Below the pieces are notes generated by a model. It was given only the letters and a program-made list of their open reading frames with translations, searched no databases and was not told where the DNA came from. A stretch of DNA of 64,000 nucleotides from NCBI RefSeq assembly GCF_004345725.1, contig NZ_SLXG01000002.1, positions 1 through 64,000 on the forward strand, given 5' to 3'. Positions within the stretch are counted from its first letter, which is position 1, and the number at the start of each line of letters is the position of its first letter. This stretch comes from Crenobacter luteus (lineage in GTDB: Bacteria; Pseudomonadota; Gammaproteobacteria; Burkholderiales; Chromobacteriaceae). Positions 8,023-16,540 of this stretch are shown here, piece by piece. A program made the translations under genes and the position numbers.

Positions 8023-8811
8023 ATGAACGGCGACGACGGACTCGAGACGCGCGTCGAGGCGCTGCTGGCCGCGCCGGCGCACGACGCGGCGGCGCTGCAC
8101 GTGGCGCTGGCGGCGCTGTACGCGCGCTACCGCGACCTCGCGGCGCAGATCGAGCGGGTGACGCGCATCGCCGACCGCTACCAGGGCGCCGAGCGCGAGC
8201 GCGGCCGCAGCTACGCGGTGCGCTACGAGAAGCAGTTGCGGCAGATCGAGAAGATCATGCGCATCAGCGACCGCTACCAGAGCATGCTGCGCGACCTCAA
8301 CGACCGCTTGCACTGGCTGTCGCTGCGCGACGTCGTCACCGGCCTGCCCAACCGCCGCCACATGCTGGGGCGGCTGGACGACGCCGTGGCCGACGCGAAG
8401 GAGGGCGGCGCGCCGCTGGCGCTGGCGATCGCCGACGTCGACCACTTCAAGCGCATCAACGACGGCTTCGGCCACGACACCGGCGACAAGGCGCTGGCCG
8501 CGCTCGGCCACGCGCTGTGCGGCCTGCTGCCCGACGGCGACGCGGCGCGCTGGGGCGGCGAGGAGTTCCTGCTGCTGTTTCCCGCGCACGACCTCGCGGC
8601 CGCGCGGCGCCGGCTGGACGCGCTGCGCGCCGCCCTGCCGGGCGCGATGGCGCCCTTGTGGCCCGACGGCGTGCCGACGCTGACGCTGTCCTGCGGCCTG
8701 ACCGCGTGGCGCGGCGACGACGACGCGCTGTCGGCGCTGCTCAGCCGCGCCGACGAGGCGCTCTACGTCGCTAAGCGCGGCGGGCGCGACCGTCTGGTCG
8801 TCGCCGACTAG
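8023..8811 (+). CDS. siaD: SiaD: diguanylate cyclase
   Basis: A 262-residue soluble protein with an N-terminal helical/coiled-coil region (about 1-100, RQIEKIMRISDRYQSMLRDL) and a GGDEF domain. The active-site motif is GGEEF at residues 178-182, functional in many cyclases. The position of the RxxD inhibitory site reads LPDG, so product inhibition through the I-site is not expected, which fits control by SiaC binding instead. The ribosome-binding site GGGAGG precedes the ATG at 8023. Its stop codon overlaps that of the convergent GIY-YIG gene. c-di-GMP made here would favour aggregation or biofilm, as in the Pseudomonas system. Confidence 0.9.
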   Translation: MNGDDGLETRVEALLAAPAHDAAALHVALAALYARYRDLAAQIERVTRIADRYQGAERERGRSYAVRYEKQLRQIEKIMRISDRYQSMLRDLNDRLHWLSLRDVVTGLPNRRHMLGRLDDAVADAKEGGAPLALAIADVDHFKRINDGFGHDTGDKALAALGHALCGLLPDGDAARWGGEEFLLLFPAHDLAAARRRLDALRAALPGAMAPLWPDGVPTLTLSCGLTAWRGDDDALSALLSRADEALYVAKRGGRDRLVVAD

Positions 8812-9077
8812 CCTTCCCCGCCTTCCGCGGCGGCGTAGCGCGCGCACCACGCGCGCTTGGCCGCCGCCGTCATCTGCTTGAGCGCCCATTCGGCCTTCAG
8901 CGCCGCCGACTTGTCGGGAAACTCCACCGTCAGCACCAGCCGCTCGGGCGGATGGGCGCGCGTGAAGCGCGCGCCGCGGCCGCTCGCGTGCTGCCGGTAG
9001 CGGCGCGCGACGTCGGTGCTGACGCCGGTGTAGAGCCGGCCGCCGGCGCATTCGAGCACGTAGAGATACCAGGGCAT
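8808..9077 (-). CDS. GIY-YIG nuclease superfamily protein
   Basis: An 89-residue single-domain protein starting MPWYLYVLECAGGRLYTGVS, the GIY-YIG core (WYLYVL...YTG), followed by the conserved Arg of TDVARRYRQHASGRGARFTR and a catalytic Glu in LKAEWALKQ. It is the YhbQ/UPF0213 group of small nuclease-like proteins; cleavage activity in this group is reported for some members but the role is unclear. Its TAG stop overlaps the siaD TAG by 4 bp in convergent orientation, leaving no room for a terminator between them. Upstream lies a large TTGGCCGAG-pair hairpin that separates it from ccsB. Confidence 0.85.
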   Translation of the reverse strand: MPWYLYVLECAGGRLYTGVSTDVARRYRQHASGRGARFTRAHPPERLVLTVEFPDKSAALKAEWALKQMTAAAKRAWCARYAAAEGGEG

Positions 9078-9115
9078 GATGGCGACGGGGCGATCGCGGT
9101 GGCGGGCGCGCAAGA

Positions 9116-9197
9116 AAAGGTTGGCCGAGTCTTCGCTCGCGACGCGGCCTCGCTCGGTCGCCCTCGCGGCGTTGCGCGCGGGCTCGGCCAACCTTTT
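9116..9197 (-). terminator. long hairpin from a TTGGCCGAG inverted pair, end of ccsB transcript
   Basis: AAAAGGTTGGCCGAG (from 9116) pairs with CTCGGCCAACCTTTT (to 9197) around a 50-odd-base GC-rich loop. On the minus strand the second arm ends in AAAA/TTTT-rich sequence. It lies just after the ccsB stop, so it probably ends the resB-ccsB transcript. The loop is much longer than in the other pairs. Confidence 0.6.
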
Positions 9198-9211
9198 GAC
9201 GGGGGCGGGGT

Positions 9212-10354
9212 TTACAGGCTGCCGTAGGAGTGCAGGCCCGACAGGAACATGTTGACGCCGATGAAGGCGAAGGTGGTGACGAACAGGCCGATCACCGCCC
9301 ACCACGCCAAGGGCGCGCCGCGCCAGCCCTTGACGAGGCGGATGTGCAGCCAGGCGGCGTAGTTCAGCCAGACGATCAGCGCCCAGGTTTCCTTCGGGTC
9401 CCAGCTCCAGTAGCCGCCCCAGGCGTCGGCCGCCCACATCGCGCCGAGGATGGTCGCGATGGTGAAGAACAAAAAGCCGACCGCGATCGCCTTGTACATC
9501 ACCTCGTCGAGCACCTCGGGCGCCGGCAGCTTGCCCGCCAGCCAGCCCTTGAGCGCCATCAGCTCGGCGACGCCGAGCATCGCCGCCAGCGCGAAGGCGC
9601 CGTAGCCGACGAAGTTGGCCGGCACGTGGATCTTCATCCACCACGACTGCAGCGCCGGGATCAGCGGCTGGATCTCGTGCGCCTGGCGGTCGAAGGTGTA
9701 CCACAGGATGAAGCCGACCGCGGCCGAGATCACCAAGAGCACGAAGGCGCCCATCTGGCGTGCGGCGAACTTGGCCTCGTAGTACAGGTACATCAGCGCG
9801 GTGATCAGGCAGAACAGCACGAACACTTCGTAAAGGTTCGACACCGGGATGTGGCCGACGTCGGGGGCGATCAGGTAGCTCTCGTACCAGCGCACGAACA
9901 GGCCGGTCAGGCCCATCACCGCGGCCGACCAGGTCAGGCCCGAGGCGATGCGGGTCAGCAGGTCCGAGCGCTTCAACAGGCCCAGCCAGTACACGGCGGT
10001 GGCGAGGAAGAACAGCGTGCACATCCACATGATCGCCGACTGGCTCGACAGCAGGTACTTGAGCCCGAAGGCGCTTTGCGCGCGCGCCAGGTCCTGCTCG
10101 TACAGGCCGATGCCGGCCAGCGCCAGCGCGCCGCTGAGCGGGAAATACCAGCGGAAGGCCTTCCAGAACCAGCCCTGCGCGATCAGGCCCAGCGTCGAGC
10201 CGGCGAGGATCGCGTCCTCGTAGACGTCCATCGCGTCGCCGTAGCGCGCGAAGGCGACGCCGGCGGCGGCCAGCACGACGAGTGCGTACAGCCAGTCGCC
10301 CGGCGTCAGTTTTTTCAGCGGATGGGTCGTGCCCAGCGAATCCGACAGTTCCAT
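9212..10354 (-). CDS. ccsB: cytochrome c biogenesis protein, CcsA/ResC-type haem-handling subunit (annotated as CcsB in many genomes)
   Basis: A 380-residue polytopic inner-membrane protein of system II cytochrome c maturation. The tryptophan-rich WWD signature is present as WGGYWSWDPKETWA, which presents haem to apocytochrome on the periplasmic side with ResB. Around eight membrane segments are visible, ending in the conserved FIGVNMFLSGLHSYG tail. Start: ATG 10354 with GAGGGG six bases upstream, preferred over a TTG at 10360. The resB stop lies 2 bp before, so the two are translationally coupled. Naming of this subunit differs between databases (CcsA or CcsB); the family is certain. Confidence 0.92.
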   Translation of the reverse strand: MELSDSLGTTHPLKKLTPGDWLYALVVLAAAGVAFARYGDAMDVYEDAILAGSTLGLIAQGWFWKAFRWYFPLSGALALAGIGLYEQDLARAQSAFGLKYLLSSQSAIMWMCTLFFLATAVYWLGLLKRSDLLTRIASGLTWSAAVMGLTGLFVRWYESYLIAPDVGHIPVSNLYEVFVLFCLITALMYLYYEAKFAARQMGAFVLLVISAAVGFILWYTFDRQAHEIQPLIPALQSWWMKIHVPANFVGYGAFALAAMLGVAELMALKGWLAGKLPAPEVLDEVMYKAIAVGFLFFTIATILGAMWAADAWGGYWSWDPKETWALIVWLNYAAWLHIRLVKGWRGAPLAWWAVIGLFVTTFAFIGVNMFLSGLHSYGSL

Positions 10355-10356
10355 CG

Positions 10357-12372
10357 TCAACCCCTCGATACTTGCTCGAGCGCGTCGCGGTGACGCGCAA
10401 ACTCTTGATCCAGTTCGCGATTATGCCTGTTCGAGGCCATCGCGACACGCACTTTGCCGTCGCGCAGCAGGAACCACATCCGCAGCTCGCGCACGTAGAA
10501 CATCAGGATGATGCCGATCACCAGCAGCAGCGAACCGAGGTAGACCAGGTTCTTGCCCGGCGAGCGCGTCAGCTGCAGGCCGGACGCCTGCACCTGCGTG
10601 AAGTCGGTCAGCTGCAAAAAGACCGGCGCGCGGTAGTCGGCCATCGCGCTGGTGGCGACCAGGCCGTCCAGCAGCATGCGGTAGTGCGCGCCGTCCTTCG
10701 GCCACGGCGCGAGGCCGGCCTTTTCCTGCGCGACGTCCATCACGTCGATCACCGCACCCTGCAGGATCTTCACGTAGGTCTGCGCGACCGCGGCGCGCTT
10801 GTCCGCGGGCACGCGTTCGTCGAGGAAGCTTTCCAGCCCCTTGAAGCCGCCTTCGCCGAAGCGCGCGAGGATCCACTTCACGCTGTTCTCGAACTGCTGC
10901 TGCATGTCCGCGCTGATCACGCCGCCGGCGGCGGCCTTTTGCGCGGTGCGCCGGGCGATCTCGTCGTACAGCGCCGGATTCTTCAGCGTAGCGTATAGGC
11001 GCATGAAGCTGTCGATCTTGTCGTCATCGTCGAGCGGCAGGCGCAGGTAGGCGAACGGCTCGGACACCTGGCTTCTGACGCCGGCGATCAGGTAGCGCGC
11101 GCCGTCCTGCTCGATCGGGCTCATGTAGTGCATGTACTCGCGCGCCTGGCCCTGCGCGTCGCGCAGCTTGAAGGCAATGCTCGGGCCGAGGTTCTTCATG
11201 AATTTGGCGTCCTGCCTGACCTCGCGCGCGTCCTTCATGCGCGCTTCGAAGTCCTTGGCCGCCAGCTCCTCGCCGCTGCGGGTGTCCTCGATGTTGAACA
11301 GGCGGAACTCGCCGAGTTCGAGCGTGTAGCGCGCGCCGCCCGCCTCCAGCGGCTGGCTGGCCAGCGACACGCCCTTGACGGTGGCAGGGGGCTGCGACGG
11401 TTGGCCGAGGTTCCACGCCTTGAAGGTGACCGGCGAGCCGCCGTCGCCGAAGCTGGCCTGGTAGATGGCGACGCCGTCGACGATCAGCGGGTGGTTGACC
11501 TTGACCGTGGCCGGCGTCTCGCGGCCGCTGGCCTTGTCGGTGACGACGATGTCGCTGGCGAACAGCTTGGGCATGCCGTTGCTGTAGTAGTCGACGTGGA
11601 ACTTCTTCAGCGTGACGATGAACGGCAGCTCCTGTACCAGGTAACCCTTGCCGGCGTTGAGGAAGATCACGTCGGCGCTCTTGTTCTCGGCGATGGTCAC
11701 GTTGCCGCGGTAGGAGAGGTTGGCCGGCGACAGCCGGCTTTCGTCGGGCACCTGCGACTGCGGCACGTCGCGCGTTTCGGGCACGATGCGGCCGAGCAGC
11801 TCGCCGATCTTCAGCGGCAGGTTGCCGTCGAGCAGGCCGCCGATGCAGATCACCACCAGCGCGATGTGGGCGAAGAAGTAGCCGAGCTTGTTGGCCGAGC
11901 CCTTCTTGGCGGCGATCACGACGCTGCCGTCGTCGCGCTCGTGGCGCTTGTGGCGGAAGCCGTGGCGCGCGAGGTAGGCCGACAGCGTCGCCGCGTCGGG
12001 CGAGCCGGACAGCTCGGCGCTGTGCTTCATCGCGGCCAGCGAGTTGTCGCCGGCCTTCTCGCGGAAGGCCTTCATGTCCTTGATGAAGCCCGGGCCGTTG
12101 CGCACGATGCACAGCGTGGTCGAGATCACCAGGAAGGCGAGGATGGTCAGGAACCAGCCCGAGTGGTAGACGTCGTACAGCCCCAGCGTCTCGAACACCT
12201 CGAACCAGAACGGGCCGAATTCGAAGGCGTAGTTGGGGTAGGGCTCGTTCTGCTTGAGAACGGTGCCGACCACCGAGGCGATCGCGAGGATGGTCAGAAG
12301 CCCGATGGCGAAGCGCATCGAGCTCAATAGCTCGTACAGGGCGTGGCGGAAGGATGTCTGGCGAACGGTCAT
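10357..12372 (-). CDS. resB: cytochrome c biogenesis protein ResB/Ccs1
   Basis: A 671-residue membrane protein, the partner of the CcsA-type subunit in system II. Membrane segments lie at about 20-38, 72-90, 163-181 and near 625-645, with a large periplasmic domain (about 185-620) between the third and fourth. The N-terminal SSMRFAIGLLTILAIASVVGT and the YYSNGMPKLFASDI segment are family-typical. ResB chaperones apocytochrome and keeps its cysteines available for haem attachment. It is encoded next to cytochrome c4, an obvious client, but a terminator lies between them, so it may have its own promoter. Two repeat copies (11401, 11891) are read antisense. Confidence 0.93.
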   Translation of the reverse strand: MTVRQTSFRHALYELLSSMRFAIGLLTILAIASVVGTVLKQNEPYPNYAFEFGPFWFEVFETLGLYDVYHSGWFLTILAFLVISTTLCIVRNGPGFIKDMKAFREKAGDNSLAAMKHSAELSGSPDAATLSAYLARHGFRHKRHERDDGSVVIAAKKGSANKLGYFFAHIALVVICIGGLLDGNLPLKIGELLGRIVPETRDVPQSQVPDESRLSPANLSYRGNVTIAENKSADVIFLNAGKGYLVQELPFIVTLKKFHVDYYSNGMPKLFASDIVVTDKASGRETPATVKVNHPLIVDGVAIYQASFGDGGSPVTFKAWNLGQPSQPPATVKGVSLASQPLEAGGARYTLELGEFRLFNIEDTRSGEELAAKDFEARMKDAREVRQDAKFMKNLGPSIAFKLRDAQGQAREYMHYMSPIEQDGARYLIAGVRSQVSEPFAYLRLPLDDDDKIDSFMRLYATLKNPALYDEIARRTAQKAAAGGVISADMQQQFENSVKWILARFGEGGFKGLESFLDERVPADKRAAVAQTYVKILQGAVIDVMDVAQEKAGLAPWPKDGAHYRMLLDGLVATSAMADYRAPVFLQLTDFTQVQASGLQLTRSPGKNLVYLGSLLLVIGIILMFYVRELRMWFLLRDGKVRVAMASNRHNRELDQEFARHRDALEQVSRG

Positions 12373-12385
12373 ATTATTGGAATGC

Positions 12386-12413
12386 GAAAAAGGGAAGCCC
12401 GATTCGAGGCTTC
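12386..12413 (-). terminator. intrinsic terminator of the cytochrome c4 gene
   Basis: On the minus strand GGGAAGCC pairs with GGCTTCCC around an 8-base loop, followed directly by TTTTT. It is placed 48 bp after the cytochrome c4 stop and 14 bp before the resB start codon. Confidence 0.85.
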
Positions 12414-12460
12414 CCCTTTGAACCCGGTCGTGCCGGAAAGTTGCCGCACGCGCGGGCGGC

Positions 12461-13075
12461 TTAACGCAGGCCCGAGATGTACTCGGCCACCGCCTTCATC
12501 TCGGCGTCGCTCATGCGCGACGCGATGTCGGCCATGGTCTGGTTCTGGCGGTCGGCGCCGGCCTTGAAGTCGTTCAGCTGCTTGACGATGTAGGGCGCGT
12601 GCTGTGCGGTCAGGCGCGGGTAGCGGTCCGGCATGCCGGCGCCGGCCGGGCCGTGGCAGGCCATACAGGCGGGCACCTTGGTGCCGAAGTTGCCGGCGGT
12701 GTAGACCTTCTTGCCCAGCGGCATCTGCGTCTTGTCGGCGGCTTCGCGCGGCTTGACCTTCTGCTGGCTGAAGTAGGCGGCGACGTTCCACATGTCGTCG
12801 TCCGACAGCGGGGAGGCCATGCCCATCATGGTCGGGTTCTTGCGCGTGCCGGCCTTGAACGCCTTGAGCTGTTCGTACAGGTACTTCTGGTGCTGGCCGG
12901 CCAGCGTCGGGTTGGCCGAGGCCGCGCTGTTGCCGTCCGCGCCGTGGCAGGCGGCACATACCTGGTCGACGATCAGCTTGCCTTTGGCCGGGTCGCCCTT
13001 GTAGACCGGGCTGGCCGCAAACGCGCCCCCGGCGAGGGCCGCAGCCGCGATCGCCAACAGCATCTTACCTTTCAT
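12461..13075 (-). CDS. cytochrome c4, dihaem periplasmic electron carrier
   Basis: A 204-residue periplasmic protein: signal peptide (about 1-20, cleavage after AFA), then two class I cytochrome c domains with haem motifs CAACH (40-44) and CMACH (137-141). Axial methionines lie in [11 protein letters not shown] and [10 protein letters not shown]. Cytochrome c4 passes electrons from the bc1 complex to terminal oxidases, and in Neisseriales it is a main donor to cbb3 oxidase. A strong ribosome-binding site (GAGGAG) precedes the ATG. It is divergent from engB across a 92-bp AT-rich gap and sits next to the maturation genes resB-ccsB. Confidence 0.94.
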   Translation of the reverse strand: MKGKMLLAIAAAALAGGAFAASPVYKGDPAKGKLIVDQVCAACHGADGNSAASANPTLAGQHQKYLYEQLKAFKAGTRKNPTMMGMASPLSDDDMWNVAAYFSQQKVKPREAADKTQMPLGKKVYTAGNFGTKVPACMACHGPAGAGMPDRYPRLTAQHAPYIVKQLNDFKAGADRQNQTMADIASRMSDAEMKAVAEYISGLR

Positions 13076-13167
13076 GGTCGCTCCTCGAGAAAGAATGCGT
13101 AACTATCTGTATAGGTGGCAATTTCAAACCTGCTATTCTATACCAACCGTTTGTACCCTTACTACTT

Positions 13168-13812
13168 ATGTCGATTTTCCAGAACGCCAGGTTTTTCACC
13201 ACCGTCAACCACCTGAAAGACCTGCCGCCGACGCGCGCCGAAATCGCCTTCGTCGGCCGCTCGAATGCCGGCAAATCGAGCGCGATCAACACGCTGGCCA
13301 ACCATGTCCGGCTCGCCTACGTGTCGAAGACGCCGGGCCGCACGCAGCACATCAACTTCTTCACGCTCGACAAGACCGAGGAGTGCTATCTGGTCGACCT
13401 GCCCGGCTACGGCTACGCCGAGGTGCCCGAGGCGGTGCGCGCGCACTGGGTGCAGCTTCTGGGTCGCTACCTGCAGACGCGCCAGAGCCTGATCGGGCTG
13501 TTGATGATCATGGACGTGCGCCATCCGCTCAAGGATCTGGACCGCCAGATGCTCGACTTCTTCCGCGACACCGGCAAGCCGGTGCACATCCTGTTGTCGA
13601 AGGCCGACAAGCTGTCGCGCCAGGAGCAGAACAAGTCGCTGGCGGCGGTGAAGCAGGCGCTGGCCGACTACCCCGGCGTGTCGGTGCAGCTGTTCTCCAG
13701 CCTGAAGAAGCAGGGCGTCGAGACGGTGGAGGGCGTGGTCGGCGCATGGCTCGCGCCCTACACCGCGGCGGCGCCGGACCTGCTCGAGGGTCTCGACGAC
13801 GACGGGGCCTGA
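13168..13812 (+). CDS. engB: ribosome biogenesis GTP-binding protein EngB/YsxC
   Basis: A 214-residue GTPase needed for assembly of the large ribosomal subunit. G1 is GRSNAGKSS (30-38), the switch region [13 protein letters not shown]3 DLPGYGYA and G4 SKADK are all present and in order, and the length is normal. The ATG at 13168 gives the usual short N-terminal extension ([12 protein letters not shown]). The upstream gap to cytochrome c4 is AT-rich (TATTCTATACC on this strand) and probably holds promoters for both genes. A TTGGCCGAG-pair hairpin follows the stop. Confidence 0.96.
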   Translation: MSIFQNARFFTTVNHLKDLPPTRAEIAFVGRSNAGKSSAINTLANHVRLAYVSKTPGRTQHINFFTLDKTEECYLVDLPGYGYAEVPEAVRAHWVQLLGRYLQTRQSLIGLLMIMDVRHPLKDLDRQMLDFFRDTGKPVHILLSKADKLSRQEQNKSLAAVKQALADYPGVSVQLFSSLKKQGVETVEGVVGAWLAPYTAAAPDLLEGLDDDGA

Positions 13813-13829
13813 TCGCGTCGGTGCGCGGC

Positions 13830-13867
13830 GAGGGCTCGGCCAACCCGGTTAGCTTGGCCGAGCCCTC
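13830..13867 (+). terminator. hairpin from a TTGGCCGAG inverted pair after engB
   Basis: GAGGGCTCGGCCAA pairs perfectly (14 bp) with TTGGCCGAGCCCTC around a 10-base loop. There is no following T run, so it may only pause or protect the RNA; a stronger terminator lies at 13993-14026. Confidence 0.6.
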
Positions 13868-13904
13868 GTCGTTGCTGGCCTGACCGGCGTGGGAACTTTG
13901 CGCG

Positions 13905-14026
13905 GGGTGCGCCGACAAAACCCACAGGTGTTACGCACCTCCCGCTTTCCCTCCCTGAGCGGGTGCCTTGGTGCTGACCATCGAGGCCTTTCGCCCCGGC
14001 GCATCCTCCTTGAGCCGGGGCTTTTT
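13905..14026 (+). ncRNA. possible structured RNA or long 3' leader/trailer after engB
   Basis: The 200 bp between engB and the Anbu gene hold no gene. On the plus strand several stems follow each other: GGTGCG/CGCACC (13906-13939), which competes with AGGTG/CACCT (13926-13940), then CCCGCT/AGCGGG (13941-13963), GCCT..GGT/ACC..AGGC (13965-13987), and an intrinsic terminator (13993-14026). The mutually exclusive first stems resemble a switch or a small RNA. I do not recognise a known RNA family, so this is a structure-based guess. Confidence 0.3.
13993..14026 (+). terminator. intrinsic terminator
   Basis: GCCCCGGC (13993-14000) pairs with GCCGGGGC (14014-14021) around a 13-base loop, followed by TTTTT. 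It stops plus-strand transcripts coming from engB or from a small RNA in the gap. Confidence 0.85.
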
Positions 14027-14071
14027 ATCGCGCGCGCCGCGCGCTTTCCTCTCCCTATCCATAAATATCCC

Positions 14072-14803
14072 TCAGTCCGCCAGCCAGTCCGGTTCCGGCA
14101 ACGTCGCGAACGCCTGCCGCAGCCCCCGTCCCCACTGTTCGCGCAGGCCGGCCAGGTAGGGGTCGTGCTCGGCCAGCCGGGTCGGTTCGCGCGCGGCGAA
14201 GTCGTCGCGCGGATGCCAGAACAGGTCGAGCGGCGCGCCGACCGACAGGTTGGAGCGCATGGTCGAGTCGAAAGAGATCAGCGTGCACTTGATCGCCTCG
14301 TCGCGCGGGGTGTCGTAGTCGAGCACGCGGTCGAGGATGGGCTTGCCGTACTTGGCCTCGCCGATCTGGAAGTAGGGCGTGTCGCGCGTCGCCTCGATGA
14401 AGTTGCCCTGCGGGTAGACGTGGAACAGCCGCGGCGGCTCGCCGGCGACCTGGCCGCCGAGCAGAAAGTGCGAGGAGAAGTCGGTGCCCTCGTCCGGGCG
14501 GGCGTCGCGCGCGATCACCTCGCGCAGCGTCGCGCCGAGGCGAACCGCCGCGTCGTATAGCGAGTCGACGGCGAGGATGTTCGTCGCCGGGTCGCCGCCG
14601 CGGACGCCGAGCTCCAAGAGGCTGGCGACGCTCTGGCTGGTGGCGAGGTTGCCGGAACTCAAGAGCACCAGCCGGATGCGGCCGGGCTCGGCCAACTGGC
14701 GCATCTTGCCGAAGGTGGCGACGTGGTCGACGCCGGCGTTGGTGCGGGTGTCGGACGCGAACAGCAGGCCGTCGCGCAGCTTGATGGCGACGCAATAGGT
14801 CAT
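14072..14803 (-). CDS. Anbu, proteasome-like peptidase subunit
   Basis: A 243-residue Ntn-hydrolase of the Anbu (ancestral beta subunit, also BPH) group, a relative of HslV and proteasome beta subunits. The chain starts MTYCVAIKLRDGLLFASDTRTNAG: after removal of Met the nucleophile would be Thr2, with the typical DGLLFASDTRTNAG following, and FHVYPQGNFI and LISFDSTMRSNLSVG further on. Anbu assembles into helical or ring-like particles; its substrates are unknown. It is the last gene of a four-gene cluster with transglutaminase, alpha-E and ATP-grasp proteins, the classical context of this family, which suggests processing of a peptide tag or peptide conjugate. Confidence 0.92.
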   Translation of the reverse strand: MTYCVAIKLRDGLLFASDTRTNAGVDHVATFGKMRQLAEPGRIRLVLLSSGNLATSQSVASLLELGVRGGDPATNILAVDSLYDAAVRLGATLREVIARDARPDEGTDFSSHFLLGGQVAGEPPRLFHVYPQGNFIEATRDTPYFQIGEAKYGKPILDRVLDYDTPRDEAIKCTLISFDSTMRSNLSVGAPLDLFWHPRDDFAAREPTRLAEHDPYLAGLREQWGRGLRQAFATLPEPDWLAD

Positions 14804-14819
14804 CGCGGGCTCGCTTTCT

Positions 14820-15614
14820 TCATTGTTCCAGCGGGCGCACGTCGGCGCGCGCGGCGAGCCGTTCGCCGTCGCCGCCGAGGCGCACGCCGCGCACCGGGCA
14901 GGCGTCGAGGTAGTCGAGGCCGACGGCCAGCTTCAGGTGGTGTGCGTCCGGCGCACGCTGGTTGCTGATGTCGAAGCCGTGCCAGGCGCCGTCCTGCCAG
15001 ACTTCGGCCCAGGCGTGGCTGGCGGCGTGGTCGGCGTCGTCGTTGAGCAGGTAGCCGCTGACGTAGCGCGCCGGGTGGCCGAGCGCGCGGCAGGCGGCGA
15101 GAAAGACCTGGGTGTGGTCCTGGCAGACGCCAGCGCCGAGCGCGAGCGCGGCGGCGGCGCCGGTGGCGGCGTCGGTGCGGCCCGGGGTGTACGGCATCGC
15201 GGCCAGCACGGCGGCCGACAGCGCGGCGAGCGCGTCGAGCGGCGCGGCCGGGTGCGCGTCCGCGGCGGCGCGCGCGAGCGCGCGGATCGCGTCGTCGGGA
15301 CGGGTCAGCGCGGTCGCGCGGCAGAACACGCGCGGGTCGAGCCGGCCGGCGTCGTCGTGCCAGCCGCCGCCCTGCGTTTCGACCACCCCCTCGGCCAACA
15401 GGCGGATCTCCTCGTGCGGCGCGTCCAGCGTCATCAGGTGCACCGCGTTGCCGAAGCCGTCGACGTGGGCCGACGCCGGGCCGGGCAGCGTCAGCCGCCA
15501 CGACGCGATGCGCTGGTGGGCGCTGTCGCGCGGCGTCATGCGCAGCGTCTGCGTGCTGCGCCGCGCTGGGCTGTCGTAGCGGTACACCGTTTCGTGGCGG
15601 ATGGCGAGCTTCAT
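14820..15614 (-). CDS. transglutaminase-like cysteine protease of the Anbu cluster
   Basis: A 264-residue cytoplasmic protein with an N-terminal beta domain (MKLAIRHETVYRYDSPARRS, the Bact_transglu_N type) and a transglutaminase-like core. The triad is visible: Cys164 in GAGVCQDHTQVF, His200 in ASHAWAEVW and the Asp in GFDISNQ. Bacterial members act mostly as peptidases or amidases. The ATG overlaps the stop of the upstream alpha-E gene by one base, so translation is coupled. In this operon it may remove or transfer the peptide made by the ATP-grasp protein; that is inference from context. Confidence 0.9.
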   Translation of the reverse strand: MKLAIRHETVYRYDSPARRSTQTLRMTPRDSAHQRIASWRLTLPGPASAHVDGFGNAVHLMTLDAPHEEIRLLAEGVVETQGGGWHDDAGRLDPRVFCRATALTRPDDAIRALARAAADAHPAAPLDALAALSAAVLAAMPYTPGRTDAATGAAAALALGAGVCQDHTQVFLAACRALGHPARYVSGYLLNDDADHAASHAWAEVWQDGAWHGFDISNQRAPDAHHLKLAVGLDYLDACPVRGVRLGGDGERLAARADVRPLEQ

Positions 15615-16537
15615 CAGGCGGCCTCCAGATAGGCGCGCTGCACCGTGCCGCCGAGCCGGTCGATGTCGCCGAGCATGCGCGTCAGGTAGGGGTGCAGGCC
15701 CTCGGCGAAGATTTCGTCGACGGTGCTGTAGGCGAGCGCCGCCTGCAGCTCGGTCGCCAGCCGCTTGGCCGGGCGGCCGTTGTCGCTCTCGAGCCGTTCG
15801 AGCCACTTGCGGATCTCGTCGAAGCAGGCCCTGAGGCTTCTGGGCATGTCCGGGCGCAGCAGCAAGAGCTCGGCGACGCGGCGGCCGGACAGCGCGTCGC
15901 GGTAGAGCGCGTGGTAGGCCTCGAAGGCGCCGACCGCGCGCAGCAGCGCGCTCCACGCGTGGTAGTCGGGGCTGTCGTCGTCCTCGCGGCCGAGCAGCTG
16001 GCTTTTCACGTCCAGAAGCCGCGCGGTGTTGTCGGCGCGCTCGAGGTAGGTGCCGAGCCGGATGAAGGAGAACGCGTCGGTGCGCTGGCAAGTGCCGTGG
16101 GTGGCGCCGCGAAACAGGTGCGAGCGTTCCTTCACCCAGTCGAAGAAGCCCTGGAAGTCGCCGCCGGCGGCCGCCAGCTCGCGCGCCTCCAGCCAGGTGG
16201 CGTTGATCGACATCCACATCTCGGCGGTGATCTTGCCGCGCACGGCGTGCGCGTTGTCGCGGGCGGCCTTCAGGCTGGACAGGATGGAGGCCGGGTTGGC
16301 CGAGTCGTAGGCCATGAAGTGCAGCACGCGGCGGGCGTCGATCGCGTCGTGGCGGTCGAGATAGGTCTCGAGCATGCCGGTGAGCGCCAAGGGCGCGGCG
16401 ATGTCGGCCGAGCCGCCGCGCGACTGCGGCAGCATCGACACGGCGAGGCTCACGTCGAGCAGCCGGGCGAGGTTCTCGGCCCGTTCCATCTGCCGGGCCA
16501 TCCAGAACAGGTGATCGGCGGTGCGCGATAGCATCAT
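15614..16537 (-). CDS. alpha-E domain protein of the Anbu cluster
   Basis: A 307-residue all-helical protein (DUF403, alpha-E superfamily) with the family start MMLSRTADHLFWMARQMERAENLARLLD, kept under the limit here as SRTADHLFWMARQMERAEN. The function is unknown; it always travels with circularly permuted ATP-grasp and transglutaminase-like proteins and may hold the substrate or form part of the ligase. A good ribosome-binding site (GGAGGA, 7 bases before the ATG at 16537) overlaps the end of the ATP-grasp gene. One repeat copy (16296) is read as SANP. Confidence 0.9.
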   Translation of the reverse strand: MMLSRTADHLFWMARQMERAENLARLLDVSLAVSMLPQSRGGSADIAAPLALTGMLETYLDRHDAIDARRVLHFMAYDSANPASILSSLKAARDNAHAVRGKITAEMWMSINATWLEARELAAAGGDFQGFFDWVKERSHLFRGATHGTCQRTDAFSFIRLGTYLERADNTARLLDVKSQLLGREDDDSPDYHAWSALLRAVGAFEAYHALYRDALSGRRVAELLLLRPDMPRSLRACFDEIRKWLERLESDNGRPAKRLATELQAALAYSTVDEIFAEGLHPYLTRMLGDIDRLGGTVQRAYLEAA

Positions 16538-16540
16538 GAT

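Noticed and set aside
13868-14026. 6S RNA or signal recognition RNA in the gap after engB
   Set aside because: The conserved 6S bubble and the SRP GGAAGGAAGCA-type loop are not found; only hairpins are visible.
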